From VRUE01 sp963716735 (GTDB lineage Bacteria > Actinomycetota > Thermoleophilia > Solirubrobacterales > 70-9): a DNA stretch of 64,000 bases. Positions 15,899 through 23,750 of this stretch are shown here, in pieces (position 1 is the stretch's first letter; every line of letters starts with the position of its first letter). Below the pieces are notes generated by a model, which was not told where the DNA came from, ran no database searches, and saw only the letters and a program-made list of their open reading frames with translations. The DNA lies in assembly GCA_963716735.1 (NCBI GenBank), contig OY970321.1:1798001-1862000 (forward strand), read 5' to 3'. The position numbers were made by a program, and so were the translations under genes.

Positions 15899-16555
15899 TT
15901 AAGTCGCTTCGCGGCTGCGGCGAGTCGCCCCAGCGGGACCGAGATAAGGCAGGAGGACGAGCTCGACGCAGTCGGAGAGGAGGTCCTCGAGTTGCTCGGC
16001 TTCGCCGGCGACCACCTTGCGGTGGATCAGCGAGACGAGGGAGCCGATGGTCGAGTCCTCGGTCGAGGCGGGGAGGCGCTTGCCCTCCGGGCGCTCGGCG
16101 CGACCCTGGCGCAGCAGCGGCGCCATCTCCCCCACCGCCGCGTTGAAGCGGGCCGCCACCGCGGGCCCGGCGCCGCGCGATTCGACCAGGCAGAGGCGGG
16201 CGAGGTCGGGCTCGGAGGCGAGAAAGGCAAGGACCGCCCGGGTGGCGGCGATCGCCTGCACGGGCCAGTCGGGCATCCCTTCCACCGCCTCGGCGACCAA
16301 TTCGTGCAGGTGGGCGAGGACGACCTCGAAGGCGGCGAGGAAGCACTGCTCCTTGCCCTCGAAGTTGGCGTAGAAGACGCGACGGGAGACCTTGGCGTGC
16401 TTGACGATGTCGGTCAGGGTGACGGCGGCGTAGCCCTTCTCGGCGACGGCCGTGGCGAGGCCGGCGATCAAGCGCTCGCGCTGGTGGTGGGCGACCTGCT
16501 CGCGGCTGTAGCCATGGCGGCCGGCCGGCAGGGGGCCGAGCTCTTCGGCGGGCAT
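15899..16555 (-). CDS. TetR-family regulator
   Basis: A 218-residue TetR protein. The helix-turn-helix is in the span RLIAGLATAVAEKGYAAVTL, TDIVKHAKVSRRVFYANFEG and KEQCFLAAFE. It carries the motif GPLPAGRHGYSREQVAHHQR just before the DNA-binding domain, shared in form with other TetRs here, and a C-terminal block LLSDCVELVLLPYLG also shared by the group. It is followed (upstream in position) by another TetR with only 18 nt between them on the same strand, so the two may be cotranscribed. Target genes are not indicated by the sequence. Confidence 0.87.
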   Translation of the reverse strand: MPAEELGPLPAGRHGYSREQVAHHQRERLIAGLATAVAEKGYAAVTLTDIVKHAKVSRRVFYANFEGKEQCFLAAFEVVLAHLHELVAEAVEGMPDWPVQAIAATRAVLAFLASEPDLARLCLVESRGAGPAVAARFNAAVGEMAPLLRQGRAERPEGKRLPASTEDSTIGSLVSLIHRKVVAGEAEQLEDLLSDCVELVLLPYLGPAGATRRSREAT

Positions 16556-16573
16556 CGGAGCGGACGAAGCGGG

Positions 16574-17254
16574 CTAGGCCGAGATCGCGTCGGCGACCTC
16601 GCCGGCCTCCCGCGCCGCCTCGTCCTCGCCGACATAGGGGCGGAGGACGAACTCGAGGGTCTCGGGCAAGAGGCCGCGCAGCTTGTCGGCTTCGCCCGTG
16701 ATCAAGCGCTGGCCGAGCACCCAGACGATGCCGCCCGCCAGCGTCTCCTCGAGGCTCTCCGGCAGCTCCGCCTGGCGCGGGTTGAGCTCGCGACCGGGCC
16801 GCAGCAACGGCGCCAGCCGCTTCAGCGCCGCCTCGTGCTTTGCCGCCGCCTCGGGGCCGGCGGCGACCGCCTCGACCAGCGCGGCGCGGGCGGCGGCGGG
16901 GTGTGCGGCGACGTCTTCGAAGAGGACGCCGAGCGCCGCCCCGACCCGGTCGGCCCAGGGGCCTTCTTCGCGCTTGTAGGCGTCTTCGACCCGGCCCACG
17001 GTGCGGTCGGTCGCCGCGTCGAGCAGCGCCAGGAAGGCGGCCTCCCTATCGGGATAGTGCTTGTAGAAGGTCGCGTAGCCGACCTTGGCCCGGCGGACGA
17101 TCTCCTCCATCGTCGTCTCCTGGTAGCCCTGCTCGGCGATCAGCTCGGCGGTTGCCTCGAGGATGCGGCGGCGCTGGTCGGCGGCGGCCGCGTCGCGGCT
17201 GACCGGCTCAGGGCCGGGAGGCTGCCGCGAGGCCTTTCCGGGCAGGGCTCGCAT
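16574..17254 (-). CDS. TetR-family regulator
   Basis: A 226-residue TetR protein from the ATG at 17254 (MRALPGKASRQPPGPE). A longer frame from 17323 exists but its extra 23 residues do not resemble a regulator. The helix-turn-helix spans RRRILEATAELIAEQGYQET, TMEEIVRRAKVGYATFYKHY. The C-terminal block LLPETLEFVLRPYVGEDE matches the group. It is divergent to the TetR at 17341 across an 86-bp region with repeats and lies 18 nt upstream of the TetR at 15899-16555 in the same direction. Confidence 0.87.
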   Translation of the reverse strand: MRALPGKASRQPPGPEPVSRDAAAADQRRRILEATAELIAEQGYQETTMEEIVRRAKVGYATFYKHYPDREAAFLALLDAATDRTVGRVEDAYKREEGPWADRVGAALGVLFEDVAAHPAAARAALVEAVAAGPEAAAKHEAALKRLAPLLRPGRELNPRQAELPESLEETLAGGIVWVLGQRLITGEADKLRGLLPETLEFVLRPYVGEDEAAREAGEVADAISA

Positions 17255-17340
17255 GGGACCAGGATAGCGCCAGTTCCCATTGGTACGAAACTGGTACTTG
17301 AGATGGAGAAAGTTCCCAAACATAAGCTATGGTGTCCTGA
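17255..17340. promoter_or_regulatory. Shared control region between divergent TetR genes
   Basis: Contains an inverted repeat CCAGTT (17270-17275) / AACTGG (17289-17294) with 13-nt spacer, a direct repeat of TGGTAC (17281-17286 and 17292-17297), and AAAGTTCCCAAA (17309-17320), which recurs identically at 14611-14622. TATGGT at 17329-17334 lies 7 nt before the plus-strand ATG and could be a -10 for a leaderless transcript. Such layout fits an autoregulated divergent pair. Confidence 0.45.
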
Positions 17341-17958
17341 ATGGAAGCACCGGGACCATTGCGTGCGGTCCGCACCTGGGAAGAGGTCACTCCCGACCCC
17401 GGCGCCGACGGCGCGGTGCTCGAGACGATGCTGCTGACGGCCGGCGAGATGGGCTACGCGAAGGCGACGGTGCGCGAGGTTGCCGAGCGGGCGCGCATCA
17501 CCCAGGATCGCTTTCACCGCCGCTTCGGCAGCAAAGAGGCCTGCTTCGCCCGTGCTTATGAGGACGCCGCTGAGCGCCTTGCCGCGCAGCTGCTCGACAC
17601 CTGCCGCCAGGCATCCGGCTGGCGCGAGGGCTTCCGCGCCGGCCTGGCCGAGCTGCTGCGCTTCGTCGCCGAGCAGCCGCTGCTGGCGAAAGCCTTGCTG
17701 CTCGAGGTGAGGGCGGCGCGTGGCGATGCCTGGCTCGCCCACCAGCGGCAGGTCGAGCGCCTCACCGCCGCCCTCGACACCGCCCGCAGCGAGCCCGGTG
17801 CCCGCACCGAGGCCAGCCCGATGACCGCCGGCTTCGTCGCCGGCGCGATCGAGGAATCGCTCAGCATCGAGCTCGCCGCCGGCCGCGCCGCCGAGGCCCA
17901 GTACCTCCTCCACGACCTCACCCGCCTCGCCTTCCTGCAGCTCTTCGGCGAGGAGTAG
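17341..17958 (+). CDS. TetR-family regulator
   Basis: A 205-residue TetR protein. The N-terminal helix-turn-helix is MLLTAGEMGYAKATVREVAE, RARITQDRFHRRFGSKEACF. It lacks the LPPGxHGxP motif of its neighbours. The C-terminal domain (VAGAIEESLSIELAAGRAAE) ends in LFGEE. It converges with the DUF234 ATPase gene and is divergent to the TetR at 16574-17254. Confidence 0.87.
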   Translation: MEAPGPLRAVRTWEEVTPDPGADGAVLETMLLTAGEMGYAKATVREVAERARITQDRFHRRFGSKEACFARAYEDAAERLAAQLLDTCRQASGWREGFRAGLAELLRFVAEQPLLAKALLLEVRAARGDAWLAHQRQVERLTAALDTARSEPGARTEASPMTAGFVAGAIEESLSIELAAGRAAEAQYLLHDLTRLAFLQLFGEE

Positions 17959-17975
17959 ATACCGGAGCGGTCCGC

Positions 17976-19343
17976 TCAGAAGATGTCCTCGGCGGTGACC
18001 GCCAGGACTCCGTCGGCCTTGTCGACCTGCTCGCGAGCGCAGATTGCGTAGCTGGGCTCGCTCGCGAGCAGGGGCAGCGCCGCCGACTTGCGCTCCAGGT
18101 CCGCCCGTAGGCGGGCGGCGCCGACCCGTTTGGCCCACTTCGCCTCGCCGAGGAGAACCGCCTCGCGGCCGCGGCCGGCGAGGGCGACCGCGTCTATCTC
18201 CGCCGGATCGTCAGCGCTGGTCCAGAACGGCCCGATCGCGACGACGTCGTCACCGAGCTCGCCGGCGGCGGCAAGGCGGCGCAGGTGGTCGCGGAATGCC
18301 TCCTCCCAGGGCCCTCCCATGTGATCGTCGAGCGACTTGAGCAGAACGGGCAGGATGCTCTGCCCCAGGCCACGTTCGATCTCCGGCCGGTAGCGATCGA
18401 GCACGCCGAGCCAGAAGGCGAGGAAATTGTCGGCGATTCGGTAGATGCGCCTGCGAGTGCGCCGCGGGTCCTCGGTCACCGGTACGACGCGGTCGACCAG
18501 ACGCAGGGCGACGAGCCTGTCGAGGGTCCGGCCGGGATCGGCGCGAACCGTCTGCTCGATCTCGTTGAACCGGGTGCGTCCGGTCGCGATCGCGTAGAGA
18601 ACCAGCCGGGCCAGCTCCCCTCCCTCCCCCTCGGTGGCGAGCACCAGCTGCCCCTCGGTGAGGAGCTGCCCTCCGGGCGTGCAGGCCAAACGGGCAAGAT
18701 TGGCGCGGGGGCTGGCGCTCTGATCCCACCAGCGCAGATACAGAGGCATGCCGCCGACCAGCCCCCAGACCAGGGCGCGCTGCGCCGGCCGCAGAGCGGG
18801 CAGCATCCGCGCCGCCTCGTGGGGACGAAAAGGGTGGAGCAGGAGCGAAAGATCGAGACGCCCGTAGAGCGGCGCGCGCTCCTCCTGCATCGCCTCCATC
18901 GTTCGCACGGCCGAACCGCAGAGCAGGAGCTTCAGCTTGGTGCGGGAGCGGAGGCGATCCCAAGCGGCGCGAATCAAATTCGGCAGCTCGGGAGAAGTCT
19001 CGATCAGCGCCGGGAGCTCGTCGAGGACGAGGAGCGCCGGTCGGTCGGTCGCCGCCAGCGAGAGGGTGTCGAGAGCGTCGTCCCAGTCGGCAAAGGGACG
19101 TCTGCTGAGATCGCGGACATCTCCACTGAGAATTGACTCGGCGGCACGGGAAAGCGAGGTGAGCTCGGCGGCGGCGGGACGACCCCCGCCGGTATGGAAG
19201 ACAGTCGGACGATCGCCGGCGAAGTGCTGGATCAACGCCGTCTTGCCGACTCGCCGGCGCCCCCAGACAACCCCCAGCGCCGCCCCGGGCTTGGCCCACC
19301 ATTCCTCGAGCTGCCGCAGCTCCTGCCTTCGGTTCACGAACAT
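17976..19343 (-). CDS. P-loop ATPase with DUF234-type nuclease-like C-terminus
   Basis: A 455-residue protein from the ATG at 19343 (MFVNRRQELRQLEEWW), the usual FVNRxxEL start of the family. Walker A is WGRRRVGKTALIQH, Walker B is ALLVLDELPALI, then a winged-helix segment (TRFNEIEQTVRADPGRTLDR, RLVDRVVPVTED) and a C-terminal segment AEIDAVALAGRGREAVLLGEAKW that has the E/D...D...E-x-K pattern of a restriction-endonuclease-like fold (DUF234). Archaeal/bacterial members are widespread, often plasmid- or defence-associated, and their job is mostly unknown. A longer frame up to 19631 runs over the opposite pyrF start and is not the likely product. Confidence 0.85.
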   Translation of the reverse strand: MFVNRRQELRQLEEWWAKPGAALGVVWGRRRVGKTALIQHFAGDRPTVFHTGGGRPAAAELTSLSRAAESILSGDVRDLSRRPFADWDDALDTLSLAATDRPALLVLDELPALIETSPELPNLIRAAWDRLRSRTKLKLLLCGSAVRTMEAMQEERAPLYGRLDLSLLLHPFRPHEAARMLPALRPAQRALVWGLVGGMPLYLRWWDQSASPRANLARLACTPGGQLLTEGQLVLATEGEGGELARLVLYAIATGRTRFNEIEQTVRADPGRTLDRLVALRLVDRVVPVTEDPRRTRRRIYRIADNFLAFWLGVLDRYRPEIERGLGQSILPVLLKSLDDHMGGPWEEAFRDHLRRLAAAGELGDDVVAIGPFWTSADDPAEIDAVALAGRGREAVLLGEAKWAKRVGAARLRADLERKSAALPLLASEPSYAICAREQVDKADGVLAVTAEDIF

Positions 19344-19356
19344 ACGTAAGAGCATA

Positions 19357-19406
19357 CCGACATCAGATGTCGGCGACGTTGGATGTCGGCGACGTTGGAT
19401 GTCGGC
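19357..19406. repeat. Operator-like repeats between the DUF234 ATPase and pyrF
   Basis: A perfect inverted repeat CCGACATC-A-GATGTCGG (19357-19373) leads into tandem 16-bp direct repeats GATGTCGGCGACGTTG (19366-19381 and 19382-19397) and a partial third copy, GATGTCGGC (19398-19406). The set abuts the ATPase start at 19343 and lies 31 nt upstream of pyrF. It could be a binding array for the ATPase winged helix or a slipped-strand duplication. Confidence 0.6.
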
Positions 19407-19437
19407 TGGCAGCCAGGCAGAGATATACGCTCCCACC

Positions 19438-20277
19438 ATGGACCGGGCCGACTCCTGCGCCGAGTTGCTGGTGGGGCATTTTGCGGGGGGCGGGCATCTG
19501 GCGGTGGGGCTGGACCCCGTGCTGGAGCGAATTCCTGCGTCGATCGCGCCAGGAGCACCGGCTGTCGAGCGGGTGGTCCAGTTCAACCGGGCGATCGTCG
19601 CGGCGACGGCTGACCTCGCCGCGGCATACAAGCCGAACTCGGCCTTCTACGAGGCGCTGGGGAGGGACGGCTTCGCCGCGCTCGAGGCGACGATCGCCGC
19701 GATCCGCGAGGGTGCGCCCGGCGCCGCGGTGATCCTCGACGCCAAGCGCGCCGACATCGGCTCGACCAACGCCGGCTACGTCGCGGCTGCCTTCGACCAG
19801 CTCGGTGCCGACGCCATCACCGTCCACCCCTACCTCGGCGGCGAGGCGCTCGCCCCCTTCCTCGAACGCGCCGAGAAGCTGGTCTTCGTCCTCGCCCGCA
19901 CCTCAAACCCCGGCGCCGGCGAGCTCCAGGACCTGGTCGCCGACGGCGCGCCTCTCTACCGCCACACCGCCCGCACCGTCGCCGGCAGCTGGAACGCCGC
20001 CGGCAATTGCGGCCTCGTCGTCGGCGCCACCTACCCAGAGGAGATGCGAGCCGTGCGCGAGGACATCCCCGCCGAGATGCCGATCCTGATCCCCGGCGTC
20101 GGCGCCCAGGGCGGCGACGTGGCTGCGGTCGTCGCGGCCAACCGCGCCGCGGGCAGCGACGCCTTCCTGATCGCCGCCTCCCGCTCGATCATCTACGCCT
20201 CCGCCGGCGAGGACTTCGCTGAAGCGGCGCGCGGTGCAGCACTCTCACTTGACAGCGAGATTCGCGCCGCAAAATAG
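19438..20277 (+). CDS. pyrF: Orotidine 5'-phosphate decarboxylase
   Basis: A 279-residue type-2 OMP decarboxylase that makes UMP, the last step of de novo pyrimidine synthesis. The active-site motif is seen in VILDAKRADIGSTNAGY (Asp/Lys/Asp), with HLAVGLDPV and YKPNSAFYEALG before it and PILIPGVGAQGGD then FLIAASRSIIYA near the end. The ATG at 19438 gives the expected beginning (a longer frame starts in the opposite ATPase gene). It sits alone among regulators rather than in a pyrimidine operon. Confidence 0.94.
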   Translation: MDRADSCAELLVGHFAGGGHLAVGLDPVLERIPASIAPGAPAVERVVQFNRAIVAATADLAAAYKPNSAFYEALGRDGFAALEATIAAIREGAPGAAVILDAKRADIGSTNAGYVAAAFDQLGADAITVHPYLGGEALAPFLERAEKLVFVLARTSNPGAGELQDLVADGAPLYRHTARTVAGSWNAAGNCGLVVGATYPEEMRAVREDIPAEMPILIPGVGAQGGDVAAVVAANRAAGSDAFLIAASRSIIYASAGEDFAEAARGAALSLDSEIRAAK

Positions 20278-20318
20278 CCACGCCCAGCGGACGCTGGTGA
20301 TCGGATTAGACTCATTGC

Positions 20319-20480
20319 GTGGCCGGAGCGACACCCGCAGACGAGATCGGGGACCTGAAAACCGCGCGCGCCATCCGCCTCGAAGCAACGCGCGGGGCAT
20401 CGATGAGCGAGCGCCTGGCGCGCCTGCACGTGCTCTGCAAGCAGATGAGCGCCATCAAGGGCTCAGCCACGGCACGTTGA
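20319..20480 (+). CDS. Antitoxin-like small protein of a decayed nucleotidyltransferase pair
   Basis: A 53-residue frame starting at GTG: MAGATPADEIGDLKTARAIR and ending LHVLCKQMSAIKGSATAR. It is charged, helical and soluble. It directly precedes the truncated nucleotidyltransferase frame, as small antitoxin-like genes do in such pairs. It ends in TGA at 20478-20480, right where the downstream homology resumes. It could be intact or itself shortened; the typical partner is somewhat longer. No function is claimed beyond position and composition. Confidence 0.45.
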   Translation: MAGATPADEIGDLKTARAIRLEATRGASMSERLARLHVLCKQMSAIKGSATAR

Positions 20481-20817
20481 CCGAGATCCAGCGAACCTGC
20501 AGCGCCTCACGGCTGCTCTGGCCGAGTTGGAGTCGACGCTGCCGACCGCCAAAGACCGGCGATTCGATCCCACAGCCGATGTTGGGGTGATCCGGCGCGG
20601 AGGCAACGTTACCGCCGATACGAGGTTCGGCGGGCTCGACGTAGTCCAGCGAGCGAGAGGCGTGCCGGCCTACACGCAGCTCGACGAAGACGCCGTCGAC
20701 AGCCAATTGCTAGGCGTGCCGGTGCGAGTGTGCTCCCTGGCTCGCCTGCGCGAGATGAAGAAGGCCCTAGGACGAGCGCAGGACAAGGCCGACCTCGACA
20801 ACCTGCCCGAGAGCTGA
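20479..20817 (+). pseudogene. Nucleotidyltransferase-like gene truncated at its N-terminus
   Basis: Beginning at VDRDPANLQRLTAALAELE the frame follows a common actinobacterial nucleotidyltransferase pattern: DRxPxNLxRLAAAL, a mid segment (DTRFGGLDVVQRARGVPAY) and PVRVCSLARLREMKKALGRA followed by QDKADLDNL. The normal N-terminal 40 or so residues, which hold the catalytic GG...HGS...DxD block, are missing. There is no usable start before the homology; the first internal start is a TTG at 20527. The part present is in frame and without internal stops, so it looks like a recent deletion that removed the catalytic centre and joined the small upstream gene to the rest. Confidence 0.6.
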
Positions 20818-20818
20818 C

Positions 20819-22177
20819 TCAGTCGCTTTTGGCGATCTCTGCCGCCTCGGCGCTGCCGACGTACGGCGTCAGCGTGAACTCGACCAGGTCCGGGAGCAGT
20901 TCCTCCAGGTCCTCGGCTTTGCCGGCGATGATGCGGCGGGAGATCAGCGAGACCATGCCGCCGACAAGCGCTTCCTCGGTGGTCGGCGAAAGGCGCGAGA
21001 GAACCTCGGGCGGGCGACCCTCGCGGCCCTCCTGGAAGTAGGGGACGAAGCTCTGGATCGCGGCGTCGTAGCGCTCGACCACGGCTGGGCCGGCGACCAG
21101 CGCCTCGACCATGCAGAGGCGGGCCAGGTTGGGCTCCGCGGCGAGGAACTGCAGCATCGCGTCGATCCCAGCCTTGATCGCTTCCGGCCACTCCCCGCTC
21201 TCCTCGAAGGCCGCCGAGACGCGCTCGCGCAGCTCTTTCATCACGGTGTCGTAGGCGGCGACGAAGCACTCGTCCTTGCTCGAGAAGTGCTCGTAGAAGG
21301 TGCGGCGGGAGACCGCGGCAGCGCGGGTGATATGGGCGATCGTGGTGCCGGAGTAGCCGTGCTCGGCGATCGCCTCGGCGATTCCGGCAATCAGGCGCTC
21401 TCGCTGATTATGAGTGACAAACTCCCGGGGTAGCCCATGCCGTCCCGGCGGTAGTCGCGCCAACTCGGGTGGATAGTCCTCCGCCCCGTCAGATGGTGCT
21501 TTCTCCGATTTGCCCGCGCGTTTCTTTGCCACACCGCGAGCATATCCCTCCGAAGCGGCGGAGTCCCGGCTCAACTCGGCCATAGCCGCCTCGATACCCA
21601 AATACGGCATTACCGCCGCCGACATCAGTTGCGGGACCAGATCCGGGAGCTCCTCGACTGCGCCGCGAACCACGCGTGAGTAGATCTGGCCGTAGGCGGA
21701 CCCGGCCAGCGCCTCCGCTGTCGTGTGGGGCACGGACTCGGGGTCGTCCATCTCCTGGCGGCCGGCATCGATCAGCGAGGCGATCACCCGCATCGTCATG
21801 TCGCGGCGGGCGCGAGCGGCGTCGCCGGCGGCCAGCACCTCGACCCCGAAGGAGGCGCGGCTTGGATCGTTGCGCAGGCCGTCGATCACCTCGTAGGCGA
21901 CGGCGCGGAGGCGGTCGGGCCAGGCTTCGCGGCTTTCGTACGCCCTCACCATCGTCCCCAGGCACTCCTCGTTCTGGTCCTGCCAGGCGGAGAGGAAGCA
22001 GTCGTACTTGCCGCGGAAGTGGCGGTCGAAGGCGGGGCGGTCGAGCCCGGCCCGGTCGAGGATCATCTCGATCGTCGTTTCGCCGTAGCCTCGCTCGGCG
22101 GCGATCTCGATCAGTGCCGCGACGATCGCAGCGCGCTCTGTGCTGCCGGTCTCCTCGCGGGTCTCCGTGTCGAGCAC
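20819..22177 (-). CDS. Tandem double TetR regulator (two TetR units in one protein)
   Basis: A 452-residue protein from GTG at 22177 with two full TetR units. Unit 1 (residues about 10-205): HTH in ALIEIAAERGYGETTIEMIL then DRAGLDRPAFDRHFRGKYDCF, ending LVPQLMSAAVMPYLGIEAA. A linker rich in Lys, Ala and Ser (about 206-245) follows. Unit 2 (about 246-452): LARLPPGRHGLPREF, HTH IAEAIAEHGYSGTTIAHITR then AAAVSRRTFYEHFSSKDECF, ending LLPDLVEFTLTPYVG. A normal TetR has about 190-220 residues and dimerises; a fusion could make a pseudo-dimer binding an asymmetric operator. The reading frame is uninterrupted, with no stop at the junction. It is the only example of this form in the window. Confidence 0.85.
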   Translation of the reverse strand: MLDTETREETGSTERAAIVAALIEIAAERGYGETTIEMILDRAGLDRPAFDRHFRGKYDCFLSAWQDQNEECLGTMVRAYESREAWPDRLRAVAYEVIDGLRNDPSRASFGVEVLAAGDAARARRDMTMRVIASLIDAGRQEMDDPESVPHTTAEALAGSAYGQIYSRVVRGAVEELPDLVPQLMSAAVMPYLGIEAAMAELSRDSAASEGYARGVAKKRAGKSEKAPSDGAEDYPPELARLPPGRHGLPREFVTHNQRERLIAGIAEAIAEHGYSGTTIAHITRAAAVSRRTFYEHFSSKDECFVAAYDTVMKELRERVSAAFEESGEWPEAIKAGIDAMLQFLAAEPNLARLCMVEALVAGPAVVERYDAAIQSFVPYFQEGREGRPPEVLSRLSPTTEEALVGGMVSLISRRIIAGKAEDLEELLPDLVEFTLTPYVGSAEAAEIAKSD

Positions 22178-22209
22178 TAGTGCATGGGACCCCCGATCCC
22201 TGCCCTGGC

Positions 22210-22911
22210 TCAGTCCGACGCTTTGGTCGGTGGTTCGGCTGCCGAGCGCTTCGCCGCCTCGGCGCCGACATAAGGGGTGAGCGAGAACTCCACCAGCTCA
22301 GGGAGGAGCTGCTCGATCTCCTCCACCTGCCCCATCACGATGCGCTGGTAGATGATCCAGAAGATGCCGCCGACGATCGTCTCCTCGAGTGTCCCCGGCA
22401 GATCCTCGCCCTTCGCCGCGACCTTGCGGCCCATGCGGAAGAGCGGCACGAAGGCCTGAATCGAGCGTTCGTAGCGCTCGACCGCCGCCGGCCCGGCGGA
22501 GAGGGCCTCGACGATGCAGGTGCGGGCCAGCGCCGGCTCGGTGGCGACGTAATGGAGGAAAGCGGCGAGGCCGGAGTTGACCCGCGCGGGCCAGCTGTCG
22601 ACCCTGCTCGCGGCGTCGACGACGCGGCGCAGCGCCTCTTTGACGGCGAACTCCGAGGCGGCCAGAAAGCAGTCTTCCTTCGAGGAGAAATTCTCGTAAA
22701 AAGTGTTGCGGGCGATGCCGGCGCGGCGCACGATGTCGGCCACCGTGACCGCCCGGTAACCCTTCTCCACGGTCTCCTCCGCGAGGGCCGCGATGATGCG
22801 TGCGCGCTGGTGCTGGGTGATGAACTCACGAGGCAGTGGATGCCTTCCGGGGGGCATCCTGGTTGCCTGGGTAACACGCTCAGCCACGAAAGCCAGGCTA
22901 CTCCCGGCCAA
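22210..22911 (-). CDS. TetR-family regulator
   Basis: A 233-residue TetR protein. The first start (TTG at 22911) gives extra N-terminal residues; GTG at 22887 and ATG at 22857 (MPPGRHPLPREFITQHQRAR) are possible, and the latter best matches the shared motif near the start. HTH: IIAALAEETVEKGYRAVTVA then DIVRRAGIARNTFYENFSSK. The C-terminal block LLPELVEFSLTPYVG equals that of the double TetR's second unit, so they are likely recent paralogues. It lies 32 nt upstream of that gene in the same direction and diverges from the TetR at 23002. Confidence 0.86.
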   Translation of the reverse strand: MAGSSLAFVAERVTQATRMPPGRHPLPREFITQHQRARIIAALAEETVEKGYRAVTVADIVRRAGIARNTFYENFSSKEDCFLAASEFAVKEALRRVVDAASRVDSWPARVNSGLAAFLHYVATEPALARTCIVEALSAGPAAVERYERSIQAFVPLFRMGRKVAAKGEDLPGTLEETIVGGIFWIIYQRIVMGQVEEIEQLLPELVEFSLTPYVGAEAAKRSAAEPPTKASD

Positions 22912-23001
22912 CCGAGATTCAAGCTGGACGGATTGGCGATATACCGCTACAGTACCGGAGTCCAGACAACCTGTTCCCTAGATCATGAGGAAGGGGTAGC
23001 G

Positions 23002-23700
23002 ATGGGGAAGCAGGCCGCAACCAACGTCCAGGCAGGGGCTGAGGGGACCGGCAGCATCAGGGCAGTGGAATCACTTCCCCACTCCCCCAAGCTCGAGCTT
23101 GTGAATTCTCCCAAGCGCGAAAAGATTCTCGAGGGAATGCTCGAGGCGGTTGGCGCTGTGGGCTACGACTCGACCTCGGTACGCACGGTTCTGGACAGAA
23201 CCGGCCTCTACCGGCAGGCCTTCTACGACAACTTCGCCGACAAGGACGAGTGCTATCTGGCGGCGCTCGAGATGGGAATCGCACGCTTCGAAGCGCTGGT
23301 GATCCGCGCAGCGGCGAGCGAGGAATCGTGGCGCGCCAAGCTGCGGGCCGGGCTCGGTGCCCTGCTCGACGAGCTCGATGCCGAGCCGGATTTCGGCCGG
23401 GGAGTGATCGTCGGCGTGCACGCGGCCGGTCCTGAGGCCCTGGCAAGACGCGCCGAAGCGATGAAAAGGGCGGCCGATTTCATCGATCTGGCGCGGGAGG
23501 ATTCCGAGGACTCGGAGGAGCCACCTCAGATCGCTCCGGAGGGGATCATCGCCGGCATCCACGCGATCGTCCATTCACGGCTTTCCACCGGGGCAACCGA
23601 CGGCTTTCGCGGCCTCCTACCCGAGTTCATGTACTTCGCCGTGTTGCCTTACTTCGGTGCCGACGCCGCCAGTGCCGAGATGCAGGCCGCGCGCGCCTAA
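23002..23700 (+). CDS. TetR-family regulator
   Basis: A 232-residue TetR protein. The ATG at 23002 follows a good RBS (GAGGAAGGGG). After a 35-residue low-complexity N-terminus comes the HTH: ILEGMLEAVGAVGYDSTSVR then TVLDRTGLYRQAFYDNFADK. The C-terminal block reads LLPEFMYFAVLPYFGADA. It is divergent to the TetR at 22210-22911 across a 90-bp region containing a candidate promoter (TGGACG, 17 nt, TACAGT) for this gene. It lies 50 nt ahead of another TetR in the same direction. Confidence 0.86.
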   Translation: MGKQAATNVQAGAEGTGSIRAVESLPHSPKLELVNSPKREKILEGMLEAVGAVGYDSTSVRTVLDRTGLYRQAFYDNFADKDECYLAALEMGIARFEALVIRAAASEESWRAKLRAGLGALLDELDAEPDFGRGVIVGVHAAGPEALARRAEAMKRAADFIDLAREDSEDSEEPPQIAPEGIIAGIHAIVHSRLSTGATDGFRGLLPEFMYFAVLPYFGADAASAEMQAARA

Positions 23701-23711
23701 GTCCGCGGGCG

Positions 23712-23741
23712 TTGGACAGGTCGGGGGTCCTGCCCTACATT
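23712..23741 (+). promoter_or_regulatory. Promoter of the TetR gene at 23751
   Basis: TTGGAC at 23712-23717, an 18-nt spacer and TACATT at 23736-23741, a near-consensus housekeeping promoter. The predicted start of transcription is about 3 nt before the ATG at 23751, which has no Shine-Dalgarno, so a leaderless or nearly leaderless mRNA is likely. This also decides for the ATG over the upstream TTG at 23712. Confidence 0.55.
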
Positions 23742-23750
23742 GAATGGGCG

